A DNA stretch of 64,000 nt from assembly GCF_963678975.1 (NCBI RefSeq), contig NC_089274.1:21165133-21229132 (forward strand). The letters run 5' to 3'. The position numbers and the translations under genes were made by a program. How positions within the stretch are numbered: the stretch's first letter is position 1; every line of letters starts with the position of its first letter. The notes beneath the pieces are model-generated. The model was given only the letters and a program-made list of their open reading frames with translations, was not told where the DNA came from and did not search any database. This DNA is from Dysidea avara (Eukaryota; Porifera; Demospongiae; Dictyoceratida; Dysideidae). Below are positions 1-26,500 of the stretch, piece after piece.

Positions 1-3000
1 AGGGAGCATCATGATCTTATTAAACCTTCTGAGCATGACACGTGGGCTAATACCATGATAACACCTCTTAGGGACAGGTGGGTGTGTCATGATGTGTCCT
101 GTTACTATGGTGCTGATTGCTAGGATAATGATAACATGGGTGTTCAGGACAGCTGCTGCTGGGAGACACCTCACTGACCTGGTATCCAAGGTGGACAAGT
201 TGCTAAGTGACAAGGAGAGGCAACAACTCGAGGTGTTAGTATACTGTGACACTGGTAAACACCTCAGTGTAGTGTTTGTGGAGAAACTTGTTGATTATTA
301 CACTCATGAGAGCGACCATCGATGTAACCTTATGGTTACTAGGAAACACAAGGATGCATTTGCTGGCGAGTGGGGCAAGAACAAGCGATTTGTGTGGCAA
401 CATTATTGCAAAACTAGTACTGATGAGAGAAATGATATGAACATCTCTCACTCATTCTCAACTTGGAAGGTGTTTACAAGTGATGAAATCGAGGAAGCTT
501 TTCAGAAAGACCCTTACGCTAAGGAGGTCACTATTGGTGACTATGTCTGTAACTTTGAAACTGGATTTGTTCTCCGCCAGAAGACAAAACATTGTTTTAG
601 GCTTCGTTGTACAATGATTCCTAGTGAAGATAAGTTTCTGACATACACACAGTTAACTCCACAGTTATTCAAATCAGCTGCTCGTGGTTACAATGCAGCT
701 GGCATACTACCAGTGTGTGTTGACCCTCTTTCCAATGGTGTGGTGTGCTTGTTAGGGGAGATGACATATGACACTTTCACCTGGTGTGATTTTGGGGGAC
801 TGAGAAGTCGACTGAAATTATGGTATGTCTAAATGATGTGGGTAGCTGAGACATGCACAAGTACAGTTATATTTGCAAAGGGTTAATTTTTTAGTGACTT
901 AATTAATCAGATTTCACACAATTTTAATCTGTATCAAGGTACAGTGGATGTGCGAGGACCAGCTCAGGTTACTGTGAATAAATCACCTGTGTTAACTAGT
1001 TGTAAATATTCACACAAGCAAACTTTGACTAACTGTTGAAGCATTTCACAAGTAATTATCTGGCTTCCCACTTTCGATAGGAGCAATAAGAATACGAGTG
1101 TAATTTTAGCCCAAGCTGTGAAAAACGCCAAAGTTTATTTTATGTGAATGTTTCCAAAACTATGATACATATCTTAATTGTTATGTCAATGATTTACAAA
1201 ACTGATTGTTTCATTGTCTATTTGATTACAAATACCAGCATCTCATAGTTAACACTCAAGAGTGTGGTTATTTTTTCAATACACATTACAGGGAGGATCA
1301 CTCACGTACAGCTGCCAGAGAATGTTACGAAGAGACACTTGGAGTTCTTGGTACCTGTGATGAGTTGTATGCTATGGCTGGTCATGATGATGTATTTAAG
1401 GTAATTGTGTTTGAACTTACGTGTGTGTATGTGAATGTTCTCTGTAGGTATACAATACAGGCACAAATTATGTAGCTCACTTTGTGCCGATGCCATTCAA
1501 AGACTACCCTTCATTGTTCAACAAGGAGCGTAGTGATCATTTGGAGATGTGTCAGTTAAGGTGTGCGAGTCTCCATAGTCATGTCAGCAGTGATGTCATA
1601 ATAACCATAGGTGGGTGCAGCTAGCAGACTTGAGGTCAGCAACTAAACAAGCTCGTCGACAAGTGTCTTGTGTTGAAGTGAGAGTGAACACTGTGCCAAC
1701 TGGACCTGATGTAAGTGATAGTGTGGCGAGATGATAAACTGGTACGGATGACCTGAGTCTGGTATAAAATAACAGGCAAGACTACTCATTAAGGTCACCT
1801 TGGTAAAATTAAGGACGTTGAGTGAGAATGTAGTGCTGCAAATACAATCGTTTGTTTTTAACACCGAGACCGCTATAACGGTGTTTATCTGTTACTAAAG
1901 GATTTGACTATTTATGGGTTTGTATACTATTGAAGGTGTGAAGGGTAGTAAGCATTTAAAAACTGGTGTGAATGGTTCCCGTACACAGGGCTTAAAACAT
2001 TTAAAGCTCTGGACATGCCAAACAAACCGCATCATAGTGAGTGCACATGTATGTTTTTCAGTAAGTAGGTGAATGGCAGAAGTTTTGCTGCAATCAAGAT
2101 ATCCATTTTTTAGAGTGCCTAACACACCTGTATCCCTTATAAATAATGACATCATGTGATGAGGTTTGTCTTAAGGCAGGTCGAGCCTGTAACCTTACAT
2201 TTCCAATCCATTTTGTGTTCTAGGTTAAGAGTGATCAAAGCTGTGTTAGTAAATAGCGCATAGTAGGGATCATTACAATAAAAAAGTGCTTAAAGCAATT
2301 AACTAGCAAGAATAGAATTTGGATATTAGGTGACAATCCACCTTGATTGTAATGAGCTAGCTTGTAAAATTCCTAATTTTTACATACACTTGTTTGTCAA
2401 CTTTTTGTAACATAACTTCCATAAAAGGAAGGAATGATACCAGACGTATCAGGCTATAATTGTGCCAAAGTGATGTCAAGCCTGTAGCCTTAGCCACTAT
2501 TGAGTTATGTTTTTATTTATCATTTATCAATGCTTTACAACACAAGTGCTGAAGGTCTGTAGGACACCTGGTCCTACAGCCTGCTCAAAGACTTTAGCTA
2601 CTTATGTTCGTCTGAAGGCATCAGTGAGTTTGTCAGTCAGGAGAAAATTTCACTAAATAAACAATTTCTTAATTAATTTTTGTGTTGGAGGTGTTTCAGG
2701 TTCACTGAATTAGGCAATACTGCCAAGGCGCTGTGAGGCTGGTTTCTAGTTTCATGGGAAGGTACAAACCCTACTTATGCATGATGAGCAGAACTGATGG
2801 TCAGGGCAGCAGATCACAGTGTAACCCCCTTGCTTGGTTATCACTGGATTCTAAATCATAGCAGTAAATTTATATGCCACTTTTCTACTATGTGAAACTG
2901 ACCTCACTATACTATTATATTGTTGTCACAGCTACAATCCTTTTCATTCATATAGGACAAGACAAAGTTTTGTAAGCTGAGACCTGAACTGGTGAGCACT

Positions 3001-3498
3001 CTATGTGTAGCAGAGAAGTTGGGATTTCTATCTGCTCTGGAGAACCTATCCTTCACAGCTACTACTACTACTATGCCGGTATCCATTGGTAGCCCAGTGA
3101 CCACAACTAGTGGTCCACAATTGTCCACCCCTGCACCGTCAGCGATGACTAGCACTACTACTGATCCAGTGACCACAACTAGTGCTTCACCATTGTCCAC
3201 CCCTGCACTGTCAGTGACAACTACCACTACTACGGATACAGTGACTACACCTAGTCCATCAGAATCTTCCGCTACTCCATCAATGACTAATATCACTCCA
3301 CCAGCTGCAGGACCCACCACTAATACTATTACTGGCTCGATTACTGGTCCCGAGGGCCCGACTGGTCCACCAGTAACTACCACTACTACACCATTATCCA
3401 CAGCTAGTGTTGCTAGGAATGACTCTTATGAGGCAGCCGTACATCACAAGACTACCTGCAGGCTGGGGAAGGGTCATTTCGCCAATATCAATTTGTAA
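1..3498 (+). CDS. RapZ-C-like / WWE-like / Nudix fusion protein, 5' truncated by window edge
   Basis: Exons read as 1-77, 148-822, 1292-1400, 1448-1560, 1611-1710 and 2956-3498. All junctions are GT-AG and keep frame, giving 538 residues plus stop (TAA at 3496-3498). Numbering from the window edge: residues 55-70 carry VYCDTGKHLSVV, resembling the CTGGxHRSV loop of the RapZ C-terminal domain. About 113-182 look like a WWE domain, a fold that binds ADP-ribose units. About 190-355 is a Nudix hydrolase domain with FGG, then EDHSRTAARECYEETLG. From about 375 a Thr/Ser/Pro-rich tail follows. The box departs slightly from the classical pattern: two extra residues after GG, and EETLG instead of EExG. 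Nudix enzymes cleave nucleoside diphosphates linked to another group; the substrate is unknown. The last exon 5' to the window and the true start are not visible. Nudix call fairly firm, WWE moderate, RapZ-C tentative. Confidence 0.6.
3094..3237 (+). repeat. Two 72-bp tandem units coding Thr/Ser/Pro-rich tail
   Basis: Units 3094-3165 and 3166-3237 are about 85 percent identical, and a degraded third unit follows. Since 72 is a multiple of three, they encode a 24-residue repeat beginning PVTTTS in the last exon of the Nudix fusion gene. The composition is mucin-like, which is odd for a presumed intracellular Nudix protein. Confidence 0.8.
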
Positions 3499-3574
3499 AG
3501 CTGTAAACTATTTCGTAAATTGTTTTTGTGTGTCAAATATTTTCAATTATGGGTTTTATTTTTCAAACACATTA

Positions 3575-19571
<15,997 letters not shown>

Positions 19572-22222
19572 TATGTTTACTTGTGTTGTAGCAGTGTTTA
19601 TGATTAAATGGATAGTTTCAGTACCCATATAGTTTTTTTATTTTTTATTTAGACCCAGCTAAGGAGACTCTACTGTTGCAGTAGAGTCTTGCTGATTTAA
19701 TTTAATTCCAGCATTAACTATTCTGCTGAATGTGTGAAGGTAAGGCCAATTTTTTGGTGACTTGCTTTGAGCTGATATAGCAGTCGGAACTTTTTTTTCA
19801 GCTATTGCATGACTTGATTGCTAGCTGTATGGTAGACCTATAGCAGTAGACCAATAGTTATACTGGTGTTGTGAATCTTGTGATAGAAGTCTAGTAGATT
19901 GTTGTGCTCTTAGTTTGTTTTTGAAAAGCAAGGACAACGACTCTGCAGATGAGATGACACTACCAAGTCGTAGTTTAGTACTTGCTCCTTACCTGACGTT
20001 TAAGAATATCAGTGTACAACTAGCTAGTATATTGTACTAGTAAATTATGATGAGTGGTCCATGAATTGAGAGATAAGTGACAGGTGATTTTCATGAGTAT
20101 ATGATTAGTTATGGTATACAAAGGACAGCTGATACTCAGTATTAAAACTTGTACCATGGACATATTTAGCTTCCTATATGGGAGATTTTGTAAATGGAAA
20201 CTTGATCCCCTGGATCCACCCCAGCAATATAACTATGCTGTGCTCACAGTAAACTAGCAACAGGTGATTCAATCGCTTAAATAATACTATGATCAAGGAT
20301 GGCTCCAGGAATTTTGGTGACAGGTTTCCAAATTTTCTGTTGCATACACACAAGTCTGGGGGCATGCTCCCAAAAGAAATTTTTGATATTCTGAAATTGA
20401 ATCTAGTAATAGCTTTCACAAAAAAAATCTTTATTTAAAGCTGACATCATATTATTTTTAAGATTGATATAGCTTGCTTCTGCTGGCATAGTATTGAGCA
20501 GACTAAAGGTGAAGCTATGTGAAATTTGAAACATTCAACAAACATGGATACCATTCTAGGGGCATGCCCCCTGGAAAATTTTCAGGTATTAAACACTCTG
20601 AGATATGATTGTCCTGGACTTGACCATAAGAGAAGAAATGAAATATGTGTGAAGCTTGTTGTAGTAATAGTTGAGATTAATGAATAGTTGCTAAAGCAGA
20701 AATTTTCCACTAAAAGGTTTCTTTTTGGAGTGGTTTTCAAAAGTTGTGTAATACTGCATCCTTCCATTCCCTCCATAACTGGTTGTGTTTATCAGTTTGA
20801 CATAATTAAGTTGCATGCCTGGATTTGATCATTAATTTTAATGTGCTTGCAAGTGATCTGTCTCAGCTCACAGTCAAGCTGACATTGTATACATATCAAG
20901 ACCATACATAATAAAGTTAATGGATTGGTCCACAAATAGGTATAATTATAATTATTTGAGGACAATGGTAAGATAACAGTACAAACAGGAAGAAAAGTTT
21001 ATCCTCTTTGTGATGGAATCCTTCACTGGGGGAAGGGTGAGGCTCACCTATACTGGCAGTTTAACTACACTATAATATCATGCAGTGTGTACATGCTAAA
21101 ACAACAGGACCAAATGACAAAAGGAAAAATACAGGCTGGTTGGCGAGACTAATGTTTTAAATGGATTTCCAACAACACTAATGCTGGCTGGGTAATGCTT
21201 GTCAAGTAGTCATATGTAGTTTATATGTATTACCCAGCTAGCAGAACTACACATACAAATATGTAATAATGGATATGGATAACTCATAAATGATCAAAAA
21301 TCTCCAGATTGTTTTCCAACTTTCCTTTTCACTCTGTTACAGTAGTTACATGGATGATTATATGAATGCTCCATTAGATTATACTTGACTGCTCTATTAG
21401 TTAATCTGGTAGTCTGGTGGTACTCATGTAGGAAGGGGTGGGTGCCACCAAACTAACTAAAAGCCTGTGTAAGCTGAAACCTGCAGAAAAAACCTTACAT
21501 CAAGTGGTGGCTTGATTTACAGACAACTCCTTAGCTCTCTTCATATCTTTCTTTAGAAATCTAGATATGAAGGCAGCTTCCTGAAGTCTTGGAAACCATC
21601 CTCTCCACGCTGTTAGACACACGATCATTTATTTTTATCCTTGCAACATTCATTCTCAGAAAATCATCTTGCTATTATAGATCACAAGGTCAGCATATGG
21701 GTCACAGAATTTGCAGTTACTTCCCACAACTGAAAAACCTTTTAAACCACATCATAGATTTATAAATCTACATTGAGCTGGTTGTTGGAGTAACTACTGG
21801 GTCTACCCAGTGGAACACTTGACATCATAGAACACAATTGTGATATAGAAACTAAAGCTGGCTGGTCCTTGCAATTGATGTAATGCCATGTAAAGAATTG
21901 GCTTGAATTGGACCCTTCTGCTAGTTAGCTTAGTCCTACTTTTCTTTAAAAAGCATTGTTTTGAACCTCCATGACTGTTCTATTAGAGTAGTGACTGCTT
22001 TATTAGAGAATATATTTGAACCGTTGTGAAGGTTCTCTTAGCTAACTGCAGTCTTTTCCATACCTTTGTGGTGTTACCAAACTTTAGTATAGTTTTCTGA
22101 ATGTTATTTTGGCTACTAGGACTTTGCACATAAACCTGCTGGTATACAGTAGCAATAGATGGTTGCTTATATATAACTCAAATAACACACTTACAATCAT
22201 TGGGAAAATAATAAAGTTCTTA
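19572..22222. other. Convergent intergenic stretch between WDR90 and GPANK1
   Basis: WDR90 (+) and GPANK1 (-) end toward each other across 2.65 kb. I see no complete gene. It contains GGGGCATGC-type repeat debris at 20290-20590, a death-domain relic at 21725-21935, and CTATTAGAGTA motifs at 21977-22010. Confidence 0.6.
21725..21935 (+). pseudogene. Relic of a DEATH-domain exon
   Basis: Base-level similarity to the death-domain exon at 51572-51832: a near-identical stretch, ACTGGGTCTACC[C/T]AGTGG then AACACTTGACATCATA, sits at matching distance from a later match around TGTAATGC and CCTTCTGCTAGTTAG. Several indels and an in-frame stop after the matching LDII codons break the frame. It is about 30 kb from the intact gene, same orientation, suggesting an old segmental copy or a lost paralogue. 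Confidence 0.65.
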
Positions 22223-23455
22223 CTATTGGCAATGAAGGTGCTCTGTTAAGTCATCTTCAGCATTCAAATACCTTCTCATATTCATCTCCCATAACTTGTC
22301 CTTCCTTAGTGCATCTTGTCGAGCTCTCTTGGAGGATCTGGTGAGATCTTCCTCCTCTTGTCTCCTAGCAGCGCCTCTAGTTCTAATAGGGGAGCGATGT
22401 ATGGCTGATTTGTCAAATGATGGAAAGTGAGTAACTCTTGGCTTCAGTTTCTTACCGGAACCCAGTCCTTCTCGGTCTCTTTTAAGAACAGTCTTTACCG
22501 GTTGTCTGGTACCTTGACCATCCGGCCCTAATCCACATTCTGGGTTCCACCCACCCTTCATCAGTAACTGGAATCCTTTATTAGAATGTGGTATGGAGTA
22601 TGGAATGTCTGTGGAACGGAACTGACTATTGAACTGATGGACAGTGGATAAATTGTGTTCATGTTCCAGCAAACCATTTACCTCAATTTGACACACACTA
22701 CAAAAGAATTTCTCAGGAAGATTCTTCTCAATTGTTGAACGTCTCCTCTTCCTTCGAGAGCGGATGTTGACATTAGCAGCAGGTGAATCACTTGGTTGAT
22801 GGCTAGGGGTGACTAGTAAGTCTACAATACTAACATGACCTCCCGTCGTAGCCAAATCTGCTGCATTAAACCCTCTACGATCCCTGACCTCCTCCCACAG
22901 TGCTCTATGTCTTACTAGTAGCTCCACCACAGGATGGTGACCAGCATAAGCAGCACACATCAACAGTGTCCAATTGTACGAGTCAGTCATGTTTATGTCA
23001 AACTTGTCTTGTAATAATGCTTCCTCAATTGTCACTAAGTCTCCTGACTGGGCTGCCTGGAATAGTTTTGTAGCTGATACTGTTGTACTTTTGGTGTCTT
23101 TCTTTGAAGAACTAAATGACAAACGTCGTGTCAATGATCCAGATCTTCTCCGCAATTTAGTCAATGCTTTTTTAGCCTTGCCCAAAGGGGTACTACCACT
23201 CCGTGTCCTTTCCGTGTTTTCTAGTGACCTGGTACTCGGTTGAGACACAATGTCCTCGTACATTTTCTTTACTTCTTCTCCACTTGGCGTGTCTACACGA
23301 GCGGCGGGTTTCGTTGGCGTGGCCACTCGAACTCGTTCAGGTAAGAACGCAATTGGCTTCTGAAGGGCGAACGCACGGTTTTGATATAATGCCCTCTTAG
23401 AAAACAACCACCCAGTTGAACTGACTTCAGACTCATCATTTGTTGAGGTTGCCAT
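22223..23455 (-). CDS. GPANK1: GPANK1, ankyrin and G-patch protein
   Basis: Uninterrupted 410-codon frame, longer than the vertebrate protein (about 356 residues) mostly through the N-terminal region. Residues 128-218 hold ankyrin repeats (WTLLMCAAYAGHHPVVELL, then GFNAADLATTGGHVSIVDLL). Residues 232-240 are a basic nuclear-localisation-like cluster. Residues 252-275 form a C2H2/U1-like finger (CSVCQIEVNG, then EHEHNLSTVH). Residues 291-336 are the G-patch (KGFQLLMKGGWNPECGLG, then REGLGSGKK). The order ankyrin, finger, G-patch is diagnostic for GPANK1. G-patch proteins usually bind RNA or activate DEAH helicases; the specific role is poorly known. It is intronless here, unlike its neighbours, and divergently paired with MOSMO. 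Confidence 0.9.
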   Translation of the reverse strand: MATSTNDESEVSSTGWLFSKRALYQNRAFALQKPIAFLPERVRVATPTKPAARVDTPSGEEVKKMYEDIVSQPSTRSLENTERTRSGSTPLGKAKKALTKLRRRSGSLTRRLSFSSSKKDTKSTTVSATKLFQAAQSGDLVTIEEALLQDKFDINMTDSYNWTLLMCAAYAGHHPVVELLVRHRALWEEVRDRRGFNAADLATTGGHVSIVDLLVTPSHQPSDSPAANVNIRSRRKRRRSTIEKNLPEKFFCSVCQIEVNGLLEHEHNLSTVHQFNSQFRSTDIPYSIPHSNKGFQLLMKGGWNPECGLGPDGQGTRQPVKTVLKRDREGLGSGKKLKPRVTHFPSFDKSAIHRSPIRTRGAARRQEEEDLTRSSKRARQDALRKDKLWEMNMRRYLNAEDDLTEHLHCQ

Positions 23456-23581
23456 CCCTGTTTTTTTTTAAATAACTAGACCCAGTCACGTGACAAGATT
23501 ATTAATTAACTATTTACAGCGAATAGCCGAAGAGGAAACTGCTCTTCGATTTGCCTCGCGACTTGCCTCCTCTCCTTGGAG
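23456..23581. promoter_or_regulatory. Putative bidirectional promoter, GPANK1 / MOSMO
   Basis: Only 126 bp separate the GPANK1 start (23455, minus strand) and the first in-frame MOSMO ATG (23582, plus strand), or 180 bp if MOSMO starts at 23636. It must hold both 5' UTRs and core promoters. I see an A/T tract near 23461-23476 and no clear TATA box. Confidence 0.6.
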
Positions 23582-26500
23582 ATGCAAATGTATTCAGTTA
23601 GGATCAGGCCAGATGTAGGGTCGCTGGTGAAGGCGATGGACCGGTGGCTGCTGATTGCGGCCAGTTTCTTCATTACCGCTGAGGTGTTCACTGTGGTAGC
23701 GCTTGTGTCCCCTAACTGGATCACATCATCAGACGATTCAGGTAGCTAACAAGATGTCATGTTGTGGGGCATGTTTATTGTGCTGTGCAGTGTGTGTGCA
23801 AGTTGTGCTGATGATGTAGGGGTGTGGTTACCAATTACCACCGTCATGTTGTGTGTTATCGCAATGTTAAGTTACCAGCCATGACTCCATCCCATTTCTT
23901 CTATCAGAAACACAAGGGAATGACACTCCAATATCATCTATGCTTCACAGACTAGATATAGAGCTGTGCATGTGTATAACACACACTTGTCCAGCAGTGC
24001 TGTTGTCTCGAAACCATTTTTAGCACAATACAACCTTGTTTTTCCAGAACAGACGAATGTGTGTAAATGAAATAGCATTATAGAAAAGGCAATGTCAACA
24101 AATATCAAGTCAATCATGCCCACATATCATAATGGTACATTCAACCATTGGAGTGATACCTTGGAATAGAGTAAGACCTTTGTGTGACTAGAATGAGATT
24201 TCTCTCCCACCAAAGCTCTACATCAAAGCAAAAAAACAAAAACAAAAAACTAGGGAGTATATCGTAGGACATTTAACCCCAGTAGGTGATATGAAAGACA
24301 ACGTGATTTGCATATTCAGCTGAGTCAGGCAGAAAGACAACATGATTAAGTTGAGTAAAGGCAGTATTATATCCCAAAACTGTACACAAGCAGAACAGCA
24401 AAATGAAGCCATACATAAACTACATGTTTATCTAGTCACTTCAAAGTGTGGGATAGGAAGCTAGTCAAACCACACTTACACTGAGTTTGTTATCAACACC
24501 TTGGCCTCACTGTTACGCTAGTATGATGGTGGGGTCTAACTATAGTGTATATATGACAAAAATTTATAAGCTTGAACAGAGTGTGTTGCCTATATTTGGA
24601 TAATGTGTGTTTAAGCATGCATATATGTTAATTTCAAGTATCAAGTCCACTGAATAGGGCCAGTTACCTGGTGGGTACCAACATAACTAAAATTAATGCT
24701 AAATGTACTGAAGCCTTATATTATTTGATTCAAGCACTATAGCTAATTATATACTTGCAAGGTTGTAAGTGTAAGAGTATACGAAGTCAGCAGAGGTGTT
24801 CAAAAACTACAGCAATGATTGATTTGTACAAACAACTTAACAGTGCGCGACAAATTTGTTACACATTCTGGTCGTTTTTGGAGTGTTCTATCTGTATACT
24901 TACCACAAAGATAATGCTAATAAGCAGAAATACTATAATTACAATAATTATCAGTATTTTCAAGACAGTGTCACAGCATACGATAAGCATGTAGCCATAG
25001 ACATACTACTTGTACTTGAAACATTTACATAGTAGTATTTCATTGCTGTAATCCTTGAAATAATTACAGGTTCATGTATGCTGGGTTTAGTGATGACGTG
25101 TAAAGGTAGTGGGAATTATTTGGAGTGTCACAGAGAGACTAGTCTGTCATTATATTGGACTACCTGTCTAATTCTGATCATTGTTGGCATGGTTGGTATA
25201 CTGGTAACGTTTTGTGTTCTAATTACTGCCCTCTGGAAACGCCGCACTGAAGTTGGCAGTATTGTCAAGTGGATTTCATTCTTCTCAAGTGAGTTGTAGA
25301 GTTATGCACACTAAAATTTGTAATGTATATAATTACCATTACTAGTATATAAGTGAACATTGCATGAACAGACAGGGAAAACAGTTCAAAGAGAAACATT
25401 TTTTTGTTTGTTTGTTTGTTGCTGCAAACAAATGCAACATCACCTTGTTAGATTAATGATGATGATTGTGAAGGTGGACTTGCTTTGTTTGGTTCCAATT
25501 CCAGCTTGCTAAGATAACCTACAAGGTCGAAGGTCTCTATCTCATCAGAATTGTTGGGTAAATTTTGGGCCTTCAAGAGTGGGTCAATTAGCTTTGCACC
25601 TTGCAAGTGAGTGATATTTCCAAGTCCTTCTATGTAGTTTGTGTGAAAATTGGTGTGGAAGTTGATTGTGGTATTTCTAAATTAATTATGTAAGTTACCC
25701 TAACCAAGTAGACCCCCACATACATATTACCAAAGAGTACAGTAGGGAGGGGACTGTCTAACTTCACTGCACTCAGACCTTACCAAATCAACATAGCCAC
25801 CAATGATGACAAATATTAGCCAACAATTTATGCCTCTATGAAGGGGTTACAATACTTCTACTGTTTCAATTTACAAATATCAATGACTCTTTTGTTCACT
25901 TAAAGGTGCTAATTATTACAATGTTTTACTGATTGAAGTAGGAGGGTTTGAGTGCAGTGATTTTATATTGGGAGTTAGACACTCTCCACCCTCCTTCACT
26001 TTCTTGCAAGATGCACGTTAGGTATCCCTTTTGTCCCTTATGGGTCATTCCATACCAAATCAACAAAAAAAATCTGAACCCCTTTTGATTTTCATGAAAT
26101 TTGGCACAAACATGGACCCTATCAAGAAATTTTCTTACACCAAAATTTGGCTTATTTCATTGGTCTCCCTTTAAGTTATGACCACTCAAAGTTTCTGTTG
26201 AAAATTTCATTTTACTTACATGTCTTCAATAAAATGACCATAACTTTGCTTATGATTGATGTAGATACTTCTGGTTTAGATTTTTGAAATGCTTATTAAA
26301 TTCTCTTTCAGGCGATATATAAAGTTTTATAATTGCTCAAAAGAAAAGGTCAAACCACAAAAATGTAGCTTTTTCCTTTGATCTTAATTTTCAAAAATAT
26401 GTATTCTCTAATTAACTTTATTTTTGGTTAACATGTTACTCTAATACCCATCATTCACCACTGTGAGTTTAAAGTTGGGATCAATAGTAGATCATGAGTT

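Noticed and set aside
2907..3401. 164-codon minus-strand frame rich in Val/Thr
   Set aside because: Antisense shadow of the Thr/Ser-rich Nudix tail; low-complexity composition explains it.
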